Assembly (NCBI GenBank): GCA_003820375.1
Contig: RPQH01000021.1
Location: forward strand, 1-55,441
Reading direction: 5' to 3'
From: Ignavibacteriota bacterium
GTDB lineage: Bacteria > Bacteroidota > Ignavibacteria > Tepidaquicellales > OLB5
Length of the DNA stretch: 55,441 nucleotides
The position numbers and the translations under genes were made by a program. The notes beneath the pieces were generated by a model. That model had not been told where the DNA came from, did not search any database, and saw only the letters and a list, made by a program, of their open reading frames with translations. Positions 8,138 through 18,297 of this stretch are shown here, in pieces (the stretch's first letter is position 1; each line of letters starts with the position of its first letter).

Positions 8138-9340
8138 TTAATTTGAAATTGGAGTTCTTTGAGTTCCTTTTCCCCAAAAGAGGAAAAATAATGTTCCGGC
8201 AATACCTGCTGCAAAAGCTGTAAAAAAATTAACAGAAGGTCCTAATTTCCATAAGAAACCGCCTGCAAAAGCAGCAAAGGAAACAATCATATCCCTGATA
8301 AAATAATACAGCCCAAAAGAGCGTGCTTCAGCATTTTTAACAGAAAGATCCAGTATTAATGCTTTTCTTGTTGGTTCGCCAAACTCTTTTAAGCCACGGA
8401 TTATAAATGCAAAGATAAGCATTAAATAGCTTGTACTAAAATATAAAAAAATAGGGAAAATTGAAAAGAAAATAAAAGTTATTACAATAAACGGCTTTCT
8501 TTCAAGCTTATCTGAAAAACTTGCGACAGGTATATAAATCACTGCGGCAGTTATCATTTCTATAGCTGTTAAAATGCCGAATTGCTCCGGTGAAATTCCT
8601 ATGTTATTAAGGCACCAAATTACTACAAAAACATATGGAATTTGCTCACAGAATCTGATTAATATATCGGAAACCAATAGATTCTTTAACTTTGGGTCAA
8701 ATCTTTTCCATAACTGGACAGGCTGTATTTTTTCAACTACACCCTCTTTTTCGACAGTCATTTTTTGCTGAAAAAATATTCCAGCCAAACATAATAGAAT
8801 TGAAATTCCAAAGCTTAGCTTTATTCCCGTAACTAACCCGTAAGAAGTTATTAAAACACCGCCAATAATAGGTCCTATCATCATCGGGAATCTTCTGATA
8901 ATGGAATGCATTGAAATCCCCATAGCGGTTTTATGCGTACCAAGTGATTTTCCTATCAGCGACATGCTTGCGGGAAGCGAGATTGCATTCCACGCGGAAA
9001 AAAACAGCAGCCCGACAAATACTGCAATCCAGCTTGTAAATACTATTGCTATTACATAACCGCCGATTGCCATTAAGTTAAAGATAAGAAATGCACGCTT
9101 ATTCCCGAACCTGTCTGCAATATAACCTCCGGGTAATGACCAGAATGCTCCAAGGAAATTCAACAGAAAGCCAAAACCGCCTATTATGATTAATGAGCTT
9201 CCGATACCTTCCAGATATTTCGGTACAAATCTTTCCCAGGTCTTCTCACCCGTCAGCATGAAAATTATCAGCACGAGAAGCAATACTACATTCCGCTTTA
9301 AACCCAGGAAATCTTTAATCTTTGTAAGTACTGATGGCAT
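8138..9340 (-). CDS. MFS transporter
   Basis: About 400 residues with roughly twelve membrane segments. The motif GGYIADRFGNKRAF in the loop after segment 2 is the family G-x3-D-R-x-G-[RK]-[RK] signature. I prefer the start MPSVLTKIKDF at 9340; an in-frame ATG at 9379 would add 13 residues that look like translated leader. Substrate is unknown; this shape is common for drug, sugar or siderophore exporters. It lies 11 bases upstream of the glycosyltransferase gene on the same strand, so it could move a related compound. A second MFS gene starts divergently at 9581. Confidence 0.85.
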   Translation of the reverse strand: MPSVLTKIKDFLGLKRNVVLLLVLIIFMLTGEKTWERFVPKYLEGIGSSLIIIGGFGFLLNFLGAFWSLPGGYIADRFGNKRAFLIFNLMAIGGYVIAIVFTSWIAVFVGLLFFSAWNAISLPASMSLIGKSLGTHKTAMGISMHSIIRRFPMMIGPIIGGVLITSYGLVTGIKLSFGISILLCLAGIFFQQKMTVEKEGVVEKIQPVQLWKRFDPKLKNLLVSDILIRFCEQIPYVFVVIWCLNNIGISPEQFGILTAIEMITAAVIYIPVASFSDKLERKPFIVITFIFFSIFPIFLYFSTSYLMLIFAFIIRGLKEFGEPTRKALILDLSVKNAEARSFGLYYFIRDMIVSFAAFAGGFLWKLGPSVNFFTAFAAGIAGTLFFLFWGKGTQRTPISN

Positions 9341-9461
9341 TAAAATATTCAGATAATAAAAAGTAAATTTATAATTCAATAATTTAAAAAAGAATGCAAA
9401 TAAACGTTAACAGATTGGTTATTCATATTATATACTTTTGGTGCGTGCTTTACAATATATT

Positions 9462-9481
9462 CCACGGGTTTTAACCCGTGG
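9462..9481. repeat. REP-like palindrome
   Basis: CCACGGGTTTTAACCCGTGG, with stem arms of at least 7 bp, sits in the 200-base divergent gap between two MFS genes. The CCACGGGTTxxAACCCGTGG type is a recurrent intergenic palindrome in related genomes (from memory). It could also act as an operator, but only one copy is present here. Confidence 0.55.
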
Positions 9482-9580
9482 CTATTTATTCATAGTATCC
9501 ATAATTTGTAAACTGTAATCTGCCCCTTTCTGCATTTATTCAAATTTTAATATTTACTATTCTTGTAAATTATTCATTTA

Positions 9581-10849
9581 TTGGGATACGATTTGATAAG
9601 CTGGAGAAAAAATTTATATATAATATGGCTGGCGCAGCTTATTGCCATGATTGGAATGAGTATGGTTGTGCCTTTTCTGCCTTTGTTCATTAAAGAGCTT
9701 GGTGTAACTGATATTTCCGAGCTGAAAAGGTGGAGCGGGCTTGCCGTATCCGGTGTGTTTATTACTGCATTTATTGCTACTCCTTTGTGGGGCTGGCTGG
9801 GCGATAGAGTTGGAAAAAAGAGCATGGTTATCAGGGCTATATTCGGGCTTGCAGTCTCACAGCTTTTGATTGGGCTCTCAGCTAATGTTTACCAGCTTTT
9901 CGTTTTTAGAATGGTTCAGGGTGCACTGAGCGGGTTTATTGCTGCATCACTTGCATTAGTATCTTCAAACACACCGAAAGAAAATTCCGGTTATGCAATA
10001 GGATTCCTCGCTTCATCAACTGCGGCAGGAAATGTATTGGGTCCGTTTGTAGGCGGCTTGCTTGCCGATTCGTTTGGTTACAGAAATGTTTTTTTTATTA
10101 CCGCTGTGTTATGTTTCATCAGCGGTATTCTTGTTCTTTTCTTCGTTCATGAAGTAAATAAAGAAACCAACAGGAAAAATAATATTCTTGATAATTACCT
10201 GTTCGTATTTCAGAATCATAACCTGAAATATGCAATGTTAACACTGATAATTTCTGCTGCAGCTATTTCTATGATACAGCCGATGTTCGCACTTTTTATT
10301 GAGCAAAAAATAGGACTGGTTCCTTATATTGCAACTATTACCGGTGCAATATTTGGCATAATCGGAGTCTTCCAGGTTATATCATCTCCCATGTGGGGAA
10401 AAAGAAATGATAAAAAGGGATACAGAAAGAATATAACCTTTGCATTATTGGGTGCAGGCATCGGATATGCACTTCACGTTGCGACATTTTCTGCCTGGCA
10501 GCTTATACCGATACGTGCATTCCTCGGGTTTTGTATAGGCGGTGTCCTGCCTTCACTATATTCTTTTATCAGTACCAATACACCATCTGAGCGAAAAGGC
10601 GGAGTTATGGGTATTGCATCAAGCTTTACTCTTTTCGGAAACCTGCTGGGACCCATATCCAGCGGTTATATATCATCTTATACAAGTATAGACTTCATAT
10701 TTATATTAAGCGGGATAATTCTTGCTCTCGGTGCGTATGTAGCATATAAAAACTTGAAGGATAGACGCATAATAAAGCATGAAGAGCGGCCAATTGAGCT
10801 TCCCTATCCGGAACAGGAAAAAAAGGTTATTACGATTGATCCGCTTTGA
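9581..10849 (+). CDS. MFS multidrug-type exporter
   Basis: A 422-residue protein with about twelve membrane segments. The motif GWLGDRVGKKSMV after segment 2 fits the MFS signature. VVPFLPLFIKELG in segment 1 and GNVLGPFVGGLLAD in segment 5 (motif C, G-x8-G-x3-G-P-x2-G-G) point to a drug:H+ antiporter of the DHA1 type. No ATG is available near the N-terminus; TTG at 9581 or at 9593 are the candidates, and the latter gives MISWRKNL, closer to family members. The divergent MFS gene begins 240 bases away. Confidence 0.85.
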   Translation: MGYDLISWRKNLYIIWLAQLIAMIGMSMVVPFLPLFIKELGVTDISELKRWSGLAVSGVFITAFIATPLWGWLGDRVGKKSMVIRAIFGLAVSQLLIGLSANVYQLFVFRMVQGALSGFIAASLALVSSNTPKENSGYAIGFLASSTAAGNVLGPFVGGLLADSFGYRNVFFITAVLCFISGILVLFFVHEVNKETNRKNNILDNYLFVFQNHNLKYAMLTLIISAAAISMIQPMFALFIEQKIGLVPYIATITGAIFGIIGVFQVISSPMWGKRNDKKGYRKNITFALLGAGIGYALHVATFSAWQLIPIRAFLGFCIGGVLPSLYSFISTNTPSERKGGVMGIASSFTLFGNLLGPISSGYISSYTSIDFIFILSGIILALGAYVAYKNLKDRRIIKHEERPIELPYPEQEKKVITIDPL

Positions 10850-10937
10850 TGAGCTTTTTCTATGTATAGTTTATATGTAAATGGATAAGAAAACCGGGCG
10901 GGATTTTATATTAGTTCATCCGGCTGGTTGATAAGTA

Positions 10938-12248
10938 TTAAAAAGGAGAGAACTTAATTGTGAATTTAAAACCGGTTTCATTTCCTGCAGTAAACTCCCC
11001 TTCTAATTGCTCCGACAGCATTATGATAAGCTGCATACCTAGTGAAGGCGTATTATAAACATCCAAACCATCAGGAATACCAATTCCGTCATCTTCCACG
11101 CTTAAAAAGTAGTCACCATTAATATTGCAGAGCTCAATATTAATTTTTCCATCCCTGCCATCAGGAAATGCATGTTTAAAAGCATTGGAAACCAATTCAT
11201 TTATCAATAAACCGCATGGAATTGCAGTATCGATATCAAGATAAATATCATTTATGCTCAGGTTTATTTTTATCCTGTCTTTTGAAACCCCATACACATT
11301 ATACAGGTGGTCTGCAAGCTGTGTTACGTATTGTTCAAAATTTATTTTACCTGAATCGGTTGTCTTATATAATTTTTCATGTATCAACGACATAGCTTTC
11401 ACCCTGTTCCTGCTCACAGTTAAATATTCCGCCGCTTCCGGATCATGTAAATAGCTTGATTGTAATTTCAACAAGCTGGATATAACCTGTAAATTGTTTT
11501 TCACCCTGTGGTGTACTTCTTTAACCAGCATTTCTTTTTCTTTAACAGTCTGCTTAAGTTTTTCCTCGGCAGCCTGGCGGACCCTTATTTCTTTTTTAGC
11601 ATCTCTATACAAAAGAGCATTATTATAAGCAAGAGCTACCAGGTGAATCAGGGATTCTGCAAATTTCATGTGCTTCTGTGTGTATGCTTTTTTCCTTCCG
11701 CTGAAAATCTGGATAACACCAAGTACCCTGTTTTCAAGCTTCATGGGTATTATCATTGCAGAATTTGGCTTAAAAAAATCCTCTGTTCCTGTGCTGGAAT
11801 ATAACTGGCCGTCATTTTTAATACTATAGCTTGTTATTACTTTTTTAAAATGCTGCTGGTAATCATTCATTATAATTGATTGCCTTGAACGGATTGCCTG
11901 GCTTTGTATTCCGTAACCTTCCGGTGCTAACGGGATTGGAGGAATTGAACTGACATCAATATTTTCTTTTCCTCTTTTATCCATCAGGAATTCGTATTTT
12001 ATCAGGTTATCTTTCGGGTCAAATGAAGATATAAAAAGCTCATCGCAATCCATTATCTTTGATAAAGTCTGATACATCATTTGATAAATTGTACGGATAT
12101 CAAGTGTACTTGAAAGCAGCTTTCCCGTTTCAAATAAAAGGTTAAACTCCCGGCTTATACTTTTATTTGACTCGGATTCGAGCTTCTTTACTTTCTTATT
12201 CAGATTTCTGACTTCGATAAGAAGTTCTTTTTTTGTTTTATCAGACAT
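10938..12248 (-). CDS. GAF-domain sensor histidine kinase (HisKA_2)
   Basis: A 436-residue soluble kinase. A coiled coil spans residues 8-30, a GAF domain about 36-212, a second coiled coil 215-242, then the HisKA_2 dimerisation motif EVHHRVKNNLQV with the phospho-acceptor His at 246 or 247, and an ATPase domain with NELVSNAFKHAF (N box) and VEDDGIGIP (G1 box). No membrane segment, so the signal is cytoplasmic. No response regulator is adjacent. A 423-residue paralogue lies directly upstream at 12451-13722, showing a tandem duplication. Confidence 0.9.
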   Translation of the reverse strand: MSDKTKKELLIEVRNLNKKVKKLESESNKSISREFNLLFETGKLLSSTLDIRTIYQMMYQTLSKIMDCDELFISSFDPKDNLIKYEFLMDKRGKENIDVSSIPPIPLAPEGYGIQSQAIRSRQSIIMNDYQQHFKKVITSYSIKNDGQLYSSTGTEDFFKPNSAMIIPMKLENRVLGVIQIFSGRKKAYTQKHMKFAESLIHLVALAYNNALLYRDAKKEIRVRQAAEEKLKQTVKEKEMLVKEVHHRVKNNLQVISSLLKLQSSYLHDPEAAEYLTVSRNRVKAMSLIHEKLYKTTDSGKINFEQYVTQLADHLYNVYGVSKDRIKINLSINDIYLDIDTAIPCGLLINELVSNAFKHAFPDGRDGKINIELCNINGDYFLSVEDDGIGIPDGLDVYNTPSLGMQLIIMLSEQLEGEFTAGNETGFKFTIKFSPF

Positions 12249-12450
12249 AGAAATCTAGCCTTTTTACAGTTTATTTACAATATTATTTTCAACAATAGTT
12301 CCTGAAGTATTCAAATATGTCCCTTTTTTTAAGTTTAATCAATGAAAGAATATAGAGATATTATCAATTTCACGGGTTTTTATAATTATTGAAATATCTG
12401 AACTTACCTCGTTTTCGGAATTAATTTGCGGAATTGTTCAATAAATTTCT

Positions 12451-13722
12451 TTACATGGAGGTGAATTTTAACTGAAATTTGAATCCCTCCTTATTTTCTA
12501 TTTTCATTTCACCATGCAATTGTTCTGTAAGCATATTGATTAGCTGCATTCCCAAAGATTGCATTGATAAAGAGTTTATTTCATTTGCCAGGCCAATACC
12601 ATTATCGTAATATTTTAATATATATTTCCTTTTTTTATCTGTATTTAATTTTACTGTGATTTTACCACACATGTCATCAGGGAAAGCATGTTTAAATGAA
12701 TTTGATACTAGTTCATTTATTATCAATCCGCATGGAATTGCTGTATCGACATTAAGTATTGTAATATAGATTTGCAAATCTGTTTCAATCCTTTCACGCG
12801 ATATTCCGTAAACAAAATAAAGCTGCTCAATAAGTGATGAAGTATATTGCTCGAAATTAATTGAATTTATATCTGTATCCCGGTAAAGCTTATCATGAAT
12901 AATCGAGATTGCTTTTACCTGGTCTCTGCTTTGGTCTAAAAACTGAATTGCTTCGGGATCATGTACATTTCCTGTTTGTAGTTTTAACAACGTTGATATT
13001 GCCTGTAAATTATTTTTCACCCTGTGATGTACTTCTCGGACAAGTATTTCTTTTTCTTTAAGAAGCTGCCTGAGTTTATTTTCGGTGGATATTCTTTCAT
13101 TTATTTCTTTTCTTGCATTTTTAATAAGAAGGACATTATTATAAGCGAGTACTAAAAGATGAACCATGGATTCGGCAAATTTCAGGTGTCCCTTTTCATA
13201 AGCATTTTCTCTTCTGCTGAAAATTTGAACTACACCTGTTACTATGTTCTTTAATTTCATCGGTATAACTAATACTGACCTCGGGTTATCATACTGTATA
13301 TCCTGATTATCCGGTTTCCTTCCCGTTCTTATTATTATATTATGGCTTGTTATAACTTTTTTGAAATCACGTTCGTAATCATTTATTATGATGGCTTTTT
13401 TTGAACGGATTGCCCTGCTCTGAATACCGTAACCTTTGGGTGCTAATGGAATTAATGGAATAGAACTGACATTTATATTCTTTTCATCTTTAGACCTGAT
13501 GTATTCACATTTTATTAAATTTGTACGGGGGTTGAATGTTGATATAAACAGTTCATCACAATCCATTATTTTGCTTAGCGATTCAAACATTGTATTAAAC
13601 AATGCATGAACATTAAGAGTAGCAGAAAGTTTTTGACCTGTCTTATATAGAAGATTTATCTCGCTGCTTGATTTCTTAGCTGCTCTCTTTTTATCTTCAG
13701 GAATTTTATTTTTAAGCTTCAT
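12451..13722 (-). CDS. GAF-domain sensor histidine kinase, tandem paralogue
   Basis: 423 residues with the same layout as the gene at 10938: a GAF domain at about 25-200, HisKA_2 motif EVHHRVKNNLQA, N box NELVSNSFKHAF and a G1-like YDNGIGL. The GAF domains share long stretches, such as MDCDELFIS, IPLAPxGYGIQS and RSxxxIIxNDY, so both probably sense related inputs. The G1 box has Tyr and Asn where the paralogue has EDDG (Y-D-N-G), a change at a usually acidic position that could still bind ATP. The gap to the downstream copy is 200 bases with no gene. Confidence 0.88.
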   Translation of the reverse strand: MKLKNKIPEDKKRAAKKSSSEINLLYKTGQKLSATLNVHALFNTMFESLSKIMDCDELFISTFNPRTNLIKCEYIRSKDEKNINVSSIPLIPLAPKGYGIQSRAIRSKKAIIINDYERDFKKVITSHNIIIRTGRKPDNQDIQYDNPRSVLVIPMKLKNIVTGVVQIFSRRENAYEKGHLKFAESMVHLLVLAYNNVLLIKNARKEINERISTENKLRQLLKEKEILVREVHHRVKNNLQAISTLLKLQTGNVHDPEAIQFLDQSRDQVKAISIIHDKLYRDTDINSINFEQYTSSLIEQLYFVYGISRERIETDLQIYITILNVDTAIPCGLIINELVSNSFKHAFPDDMCGKITVKLNTDKKRKYILKYYDNGIGLANEINSLSMQSLGMQLINMLTEQLHGEMKIENKEGFKFQLKFTSM

Positions 13723-13932
13723 TGCCGCTTATAAAATTTACATCCCTACCATAAATATCGAGACTAAGGGGCTAGACTATGTAAAAAAACATTTTAAACT
13801 CTAATTACAAGTAAATATCACCAATATTTATATAATTGTCAAGCTAAAGTTTATCAAAAATAGCACCGGTTTTAAATAATAAAGCTAATTAATTTCATTT
13901 CATTTTTCAGAAAAAATTTGGAATTTAACAAT

Positions 13933-14664
13933 ATGAAAACAAAATATTTAGCTTTATTGTTCTTAATGTCATTTTTACAGTATTCAAATTCTCAAAACTC
14001 TGTTGATATTATAGAAAGATGGGATTTGACAGATAAAATGATATGGAACCACACAATTGATAAGGATGCTGCAATAGATTCTATTGAGCTATATGTCCCT
14101 CTTGCAGTTCAATACTGTAAAACACTTGATATTTCTTTTACTAAAAGAAGCGATTGGGTATTCCCGATGACGGGATATACAGCAATATCTTATAGAAATA
14201 ACGGCAAAGATTATAAAGATGAAAAATTTGAGTATTTCCAGGGAGGAGATTCAAAAGGCCACCCTGCTCACGATATTTTCATTCTGGATGCGGACAGTAA
14301 CGTTATTGAAGATGCAACAGGTAAAAAAATTGAAGCTGTTGCCATAGTAAGCGGTGTAATAATTAATATAAAAAATACCTGGGTTCCCGGTGATTTAGGA
14401 CGCGGCGGAAATTTCGTTAAGTTGTTTGACCCTGTCAGCAAAGCTATTTTTTATTATTCTCATCTTGATTCTGTGCTGGTTCAGGTCGGGCAAATTGTAA
14501 GGGCCGGTGAAACAGTGGGGATAGTCGGAAGAACAGGACGAAAAGCTGTACACGGCAGAACACACCTGCACATTGCATACTATAAAATTGAAGATGGTGA
14601 GCCTATAGCTCAGGATATTATTAAAGATATTTATAAAGCCGAAAAGAAAGTGAAAAGCAAATAG
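13933..14664 (+). CDS. Secreted M23-family peptidase
   Basis: About 243 residues from the ATG at 13933, which begins a good signal peptide (MKTKYLALLF, cleavage near residue 20). An in-frame TTG at 13918 would add five residues before it. The zinc ligands of M23 are present: HPAHD (H-x3-D) and the C-terminal HLH (H-x-H) with a further His in YYSHLD. G-N-F-V-K and G-x-V-G-x-x-G-R-T-G typify the beta-sheet core. The likely role is cleavage of peptidoglycan cross-links in the periplasm. The gene ends exactly where the opposing lpxC-fabZ gene ends, with no gap. Confidence 0.88.
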   Translation: MKTKYLALLFLMSFLQYSNSQNSVDIIERWDLTDKMIWNHTIDKDAAIDSIELYVPLAVQYCKTLDISFTKRSDWVFPMTGYTAISYRNNGKDYKDEKFEYFQGGDSKGHPAHDIFILDADSNVIEDATGKKIEAVAIVSGVIINIKNTWVPGDLGRGGNFVKLFDPVSKAIFYYSHLDSVLVQVGQIVRAGETVGIVGRTGRKAVHGRTHLHIAYYKIEDGEPIAQDIIKDIYKAEKKVKSK

Positions 14665-16092
14665 TTATACCCCTATAGCTATCATAATTTCAGCTTCACA
14701 TGCAAGTTCGCCGTTTAATCTGTTTTTGTATGCCTTGCATTTCATTTTGTATATATTCCTTTTTTTAGCAAGGATTTCTACCTCTAAAAACAATTGGTCA
14801 CCAGGAATAACAGGTTTTCTGAATCTTGCCCCATCTATTGAAGTAAAATATGCCAGCTTGGGTTCACCGTTTTTATTGCCGTTCCCGCTGCTGTCTGTTG
14901 AACTGAATATCAGCAAGCCGCCTGTCTGTGCCATAGCTTCTACAATAAGAACACCCGGCATTATTGGTTTTTGCGGGAAATGCCCCTGGAAAAATGGTTC
15001 ATTTACCGTTACATTTTTTACACCAACTATTCTCTTTCCAAGTTCCATATCCACAACTTTATCAACTAATAAAAACGGGTATCTGTGAGGCAGCATTTTT
15101 TTAATAGCATCAATATCAAATATTACATTGCCGGCTTTTGCAGGATCAACATGATATTTCATTTTTAGCTTATTCTGCTGATATAGCTTTCTGAGAAGCT
15201 TAACAAACTCAATATTAGCTTTATGTCCGGGGCGTGCTGCAAGAATATGTCCTTTAATAGGTGCACCTATCAATGCCATATCTCCTATTAAGTCCATTAA
15301 CTTATGGCGTGCAGGTTCATTTTTAAATCTTAACTGGTTATTGTTCAATATACCGTTTTCACCAAGCACAACACTGCCGCTAATGCCAAGTTTTTCCATC
15401 AGGCACTCAAGATCATTTTGTGTCAGGTCTCTATCTACAATAACAACTGCATTATCAAACTTCCCTCCCTTTATCAATCCCAGCTCATGGAGCTCTTCCA
15501 CTTCATGTAAAAAGCAAAAGGTCCTTGATGGAGCAAATTCCGTAGCAAATTCATTTTCAAGGCTGAACAATCCTGTATACTGCGACCCAAGTGCAGGGTT
15601 ACGGTAATCTATCATTACAGTTACTTTAAAATCGTCAAGCGGCAGAGCAACAATATCAACTTCATTCTTATCATCCCTGTAATGTACTGTCTGTTCTATA
15701 ACCAGGTAATCTTTCATTGCATTTTGCTCCAAAAAACCTGCCTCTAGCAGGATATCAACAAAGGGCTTAGCACTTCCATCGGTTACCGGGGGTTCATTTG
15801 TTGTAAGCTCAACAATAATATTATCTATCTCACATCCCATTATAGCAGCAAGAACATGCTCAACAGTTTTTACTTGTGCATCACCAACGGCTATTGTAGT
15901 ACCGCGAGAGATATCAATAACATGGTCGATATCGGCAAGTATTTCAGGTGAATTTTCAAGGTCAATCCTTTTAAATCTTATACCGTAATTTTCAGGTGCC
16001 GGTTTAAAGGTCAATGTGGAATCATTACCGGTGTGAAGACCGATGCCTTTTATAGAAACTTCTTTACAAATAGTACGTTGTTTTGTGAGCAT
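14665..16092 (-). CDS. lpxC/fabZ: Bifunctional LpxC-FabZ
   Basis: A 475-residue fusion. Residues 1-305 are UDP-3-O-acyl-GlcNAc deacetylase (LpxC), with zinc ligands His79 in VEHVLAA, His263 and Asp267 in [11 protein letters not shown]. Residues 325-475 are beta-hydroxyacyl-ACP dehydratase (FabZ), with catalytic His336 in PHRYPF and Glu385 in VEAMAQ. LpxC commits UDP-sugar to lipid A; FabZ serves fatty-acid elongation. Having both on one chain could balance lipid A and phospholipid acyl supply. This fusion is known from Bacteroidetes and Chlorobi. It follows lpxD by 3 bases in an envelope operon. Confidence 0.97.
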   Translation of the reverse strand: MLTKQRTICKEVSIKGIGLHTGNDSTLTFKPAPENYGIRFKRIDLENSPEILADIDHVIDISRGTTIAVGDAQVKTVEHVLAAIMGCEIDNIIVELTTNEPPVTDGSAKPFVDILLEAGFLEQNAMKDYLVIEQTVHYRDDKNEVDIVALPLDDFKVTVMIDYRNPALGSQYTGLFSLENEFATEFAPSRTFCFLHEVEELHELGLIKGGKFDNAVVIVDRDLTQNDLECLMEKLGISGSVVLGENGILNNNQLRFKNEPARHKLMDLIGDMALIGAPIKGHILAARPGHKANIEFVKLLRKLYQQNKLKMKYHVDPAKAGNVIFDIDAIKKMLPHRYPFLLVDKVVDMELGKRIVGVKNVTVNEPFFQGHFPQKPIMPGVLIVEAMAQTGGLLIFSSTDSSGNGNKNGEPKLAYFTSIDGARFRKPVIPGDQLFLEVEILAKKRNIYKMKCKAYKNRLNGELACEAEIMIAIGV

Positions 16093-16095
16093 ATG

Positions 16096-17127
16096 TTAAG
16101 AATTTTTATTTGATGAATTTTCTAATTTATTTATTCTGTTTTGCATTTCTTCAATCTTCCGCAGTAATGCTTCCTGCTTCAGGTCTTGTCTTTGCGGCCT
16201 AGCCCTGTAACCGGAATAAACTCCGGGTTCAGTAATCGATTTCGATACATTACATGCAGCAGTGACAATTACATTATCGCATATATTTATATGACCTACA
16301 AATCCTGCTTTTCCGCCTATCATGCAATTCTTCCCTATCTTAGTACTGCCGGCAATACCCGTATGAGCTGCAATTACCGTGTTCTCTCCTATTTCTACAT
16401 TGTGTGCAATTTGTATCTGGTTATCAAGCTTTACGCCTTTGCCAATCTTTGTTTCACCAATAGTTGCCCTGTCAATTGAGCAGTTACTGCCTATCTCAAC
16501 ATCATCTTCAATTACAACAATACCCTTCTGCGGTATCTTCTGATATGTACCGTCAGCGGTTTTTGCATGACCGAATCCATCACTCCCTATAGCTGTTCCG
16601 GAATGAATTATTACACGGCTGCCTATTTTGCAGCTATTATATATCGTAACATTAGGATATATTAAGACGTCATCACCTATTATTACACCGGATAATAATA
16701 CTGTGTTTGGCAGAATTGTCACGCGTTTCCCTATCACACATTTGTTTCCTATAAAACAATTAGCTCCAATGTTTACTTCAATATCAGAGATAATTGCTGA
16801 ACCGGAAATCACTGCAGTACTGTGAATGCCGGTCTCCTTATTATTTGCTTCAGGGTTAAGTACTTCAAGTAAGTTCAGGAAAGCAAGATATGGATCTTCA
16901 ACATAAATTAAAGGAATGCTCTTTGCATCTTTTGGCGGAACAAAGCTTTTGGAAACAATAATAGCACCTGCATTGGTGCTATTAAAATACTTTTCATAAA
17001 CCGGGTTTGCAATAAAAGTTATTTCATCTTTGCGGGCATATTCAATCTTTCCAACGTTTACAATTTCACTGTTTCCGTCTCCGGTTAGTTTGCCCTTTAC
17101 TAAATTTGCTATTTCCGATAATTTCAT
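16096..17127 (-). CDS. lpxD: UDP-3-O-acylglucosamine N-acyltransferase LpxD
   Basis: 343 residues. The N-terminal domain (about 1-100, IANLVKGKLTGDG and FIANPVYEKYF) binds the uridine part. The left-handed beta-helix follows, built of many [LIV]-G-x4 hexapeptides (residues 105-300), with the catalytic His in QIQIAHNVEIGENTVIAAHTG. The C-terminal tail is a helical coiled segment (EALLRKIEEMQNRINKLE). The enzyme adds the second 3-hydroxyacyl chain to lipid A precursor. It sits between the Skp-like chaperones and lpxC-fabZ, the usual bamA-skp-lpxD order. Confidence 0.97.
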   Translation of the reverse strand: MKLSEIANLVKGKLTGDGNSEIVNVGKIEYARKDEITFIANPVYEKYFNSTNAGAIIVSKSFVPPKDAKSIPLIYVEDPYLAFLNLLEVLNPEANNKETGIHSTAVISGSAIISDIEVNIGANCFIGNKCVIGKRVTILPNTVLLSGVIIGDDVLIYPNVTIYNSCKIGSRVIIHSGTAIGSDGFGHAKTADGTYQKIPQKGIVVIEDDVEIGSNCSIDRATIGETKIGKGVKLDNQIQIAHNVEIGENTVIAAHTGIAGSTKIGKNCMIGGKAGFVGHINICDNVIVTAACNVSKSITEPGVYSGYRARPQRQDLKQEALLRKIEEMQNRINKLENSSNKNS

Positions 17128-17150
17128 TTGCTCTTCATATTAACCGTAAA

Positions 17151-17666
17151 CTACATGGTTTCAAGCCTTTTGATAACCTTCGAAGTCAGATCATATTTAT
17201 CATTCATATAAAGAAGTATAATTTCACTGCTCCTGTCGAAGACAAAGTCATAACCGCCTTCTTTGGCAACATCCTGAATTGCTTTAAAAACTTTATCCTG
17301 AACCGGTTTCATGAGCTCAGTTTGTTTCACGAAATATTCACCATTCTCCCCAAACTTTGAAAGCTTGTAATCACTTATTTTTCTTTCAAGCGTTTCAATA
17401 CCTTCTTCACGTTGTTTCTTAACATTATCGGTTAATATAAGCTTTTTCTTCTCGTAATCATCTTTTATAGCAGCAAGACTGTCAGTCAAATGCTGGACTT
17501 CAGTTTTCCAAAGCTGAACAAGATTATCAAGATTCTTCTGAGCATCTGCGGCATCCTGCAGCTTTTCCAAAATTACTTTTGAATCCACATATCCGATTTT
17601 TGCCTGTGAAAAAGCATTTGAAGATACAAACATCAGAATGAACAGGAAAAAAACTTTTACCTTCAT
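17151..17666 (-). CDS. OmpH/Skp-family periplasmic chaperone (copy 1)
   Basis: 171 residues. The signal peptide MKVKVFFLFILMFVSSNAFS is followed by KIGYVDSKVIL, the opening strand of the Skp/OmpH family. The middle (about 35-115) is a long charged coiled coil (LTDSLAAIKDDYEKKKLIL), and the end has YDFVFDRSSEIILLYM, the returning strand. The protein would hold unfolded outer-membrane proteins for the BamA machine. A second copy lies 25 bases upstream and bamA further upstream, all in one direction. Confidence 0.92.
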   Translation of the reverse strand: MKVKVFFLFILMFVSSNAFSQAKIGYVDSKVILEKLQDAADAQKNLDNLVQLWKTEVQHLTDSLAAIKDDYEKKKLILTDNVKKQREEGIETLERKISDYKLSKFGENGEYFVKQTELMKPVQDKVFKAIQDVAKEGGYDFVFDRSSEIILLYMNDKYDLTSKVIKRLETM

Positions 17667-17691
17667 TTTAATTAATTATTATTTTGGAAAC

Positions 17692-18243
17692 TTATTGAGT
17701 TAATTTTTCCATAACCCTGTAGGTTATATCAAATGTTTTATCACCATACAACACTGCATCGGATGTTTTATCAAACACGAAATTGTATTTAAGTTCTTTA
17801 GCAACAGTTTCAATTACCTTATCAATCCTATCCTTTACAGGTTTGAAAAGCTCGTTTTGTACTTTCAATAAACTCTGCTGGATACTTTGCCTGTAATCAT
17901 AAAGCTCCTGTTCAAGCTGCTGCAGTTCGGTCTGTAATCCGCCGATTTCGGTTTCCAGAAGCTTAATTTGCTCGGGCTTTAAAGAACCCGCTTCAACCTG
18001 TTTCTGTGCATCTTCATATTTTGTTCTGAATACTTCAGCTTTTGTCTTTATTTCGTTTTCCTTTGTAGCTATTGTATCAAGATAATTTTTCTGAAGGTCT
18101 TCCAGCTTTTTTTGAATTTCCTGTGCTTCGGGAAGCTGTTTTAAGATAATTTCGCTGTCAACATAAGCAATTTTAACCTGCGAATATGAAAAACTTATAC
18201 ATGAGAGTAAAGCAATAATTGCTATTACAAATATTTTATTCAA
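17692..18243 (-). CDS. OmpH/Skp-family periplasmic chaperone (copy 2)
   Basis: 183 residues. The signal peptide (MNKIFVIAIIALLSCISFSYS) precedes VKIAYVDSEIILKQLPEA. A coiled coil with many Gln and Glu residues spans about 40-135, and YNFVFDKTSDAVLYGD marks the C-terminal strand. It is similar in plan to copy 1 but differs in sequence, so the duplication is old. Two Skp-like genes after bamA are common in this phylum (family knowledge). The gap to bamA is 54 bases. Confidence 0.92.
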   Translation of the reverse strand: MNKIFVIAIIALLSCISFSYSQVKIAYVDSEIILKQLPEAQEIQKKLEDLQKNYLDTIATKENEIKTKAEVFRTKYEDAQKQVEAGSLKPEQIKLLETEIGGLQTELQQLEQELYDYRQSIQQSLLKVQNELFKPVKDRIDKVIETVAKELKYNFVFDKTSDAVLYGDKTFDITYRVMEKLTQ

Positions 18244-18297
18244 TTAATTCTCCTTAAATTTATAGTTCTTTTGTTTTGTTTCTGTTTCAAATATATA

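Noticed and set aside
14660..14670. Zero-gap tail-to-tail junction of the M23 peptidase and lpxC-fabZ genes
   Set aside because: Unusual but common enough in compact genomes; no sign of overlap or fusion.
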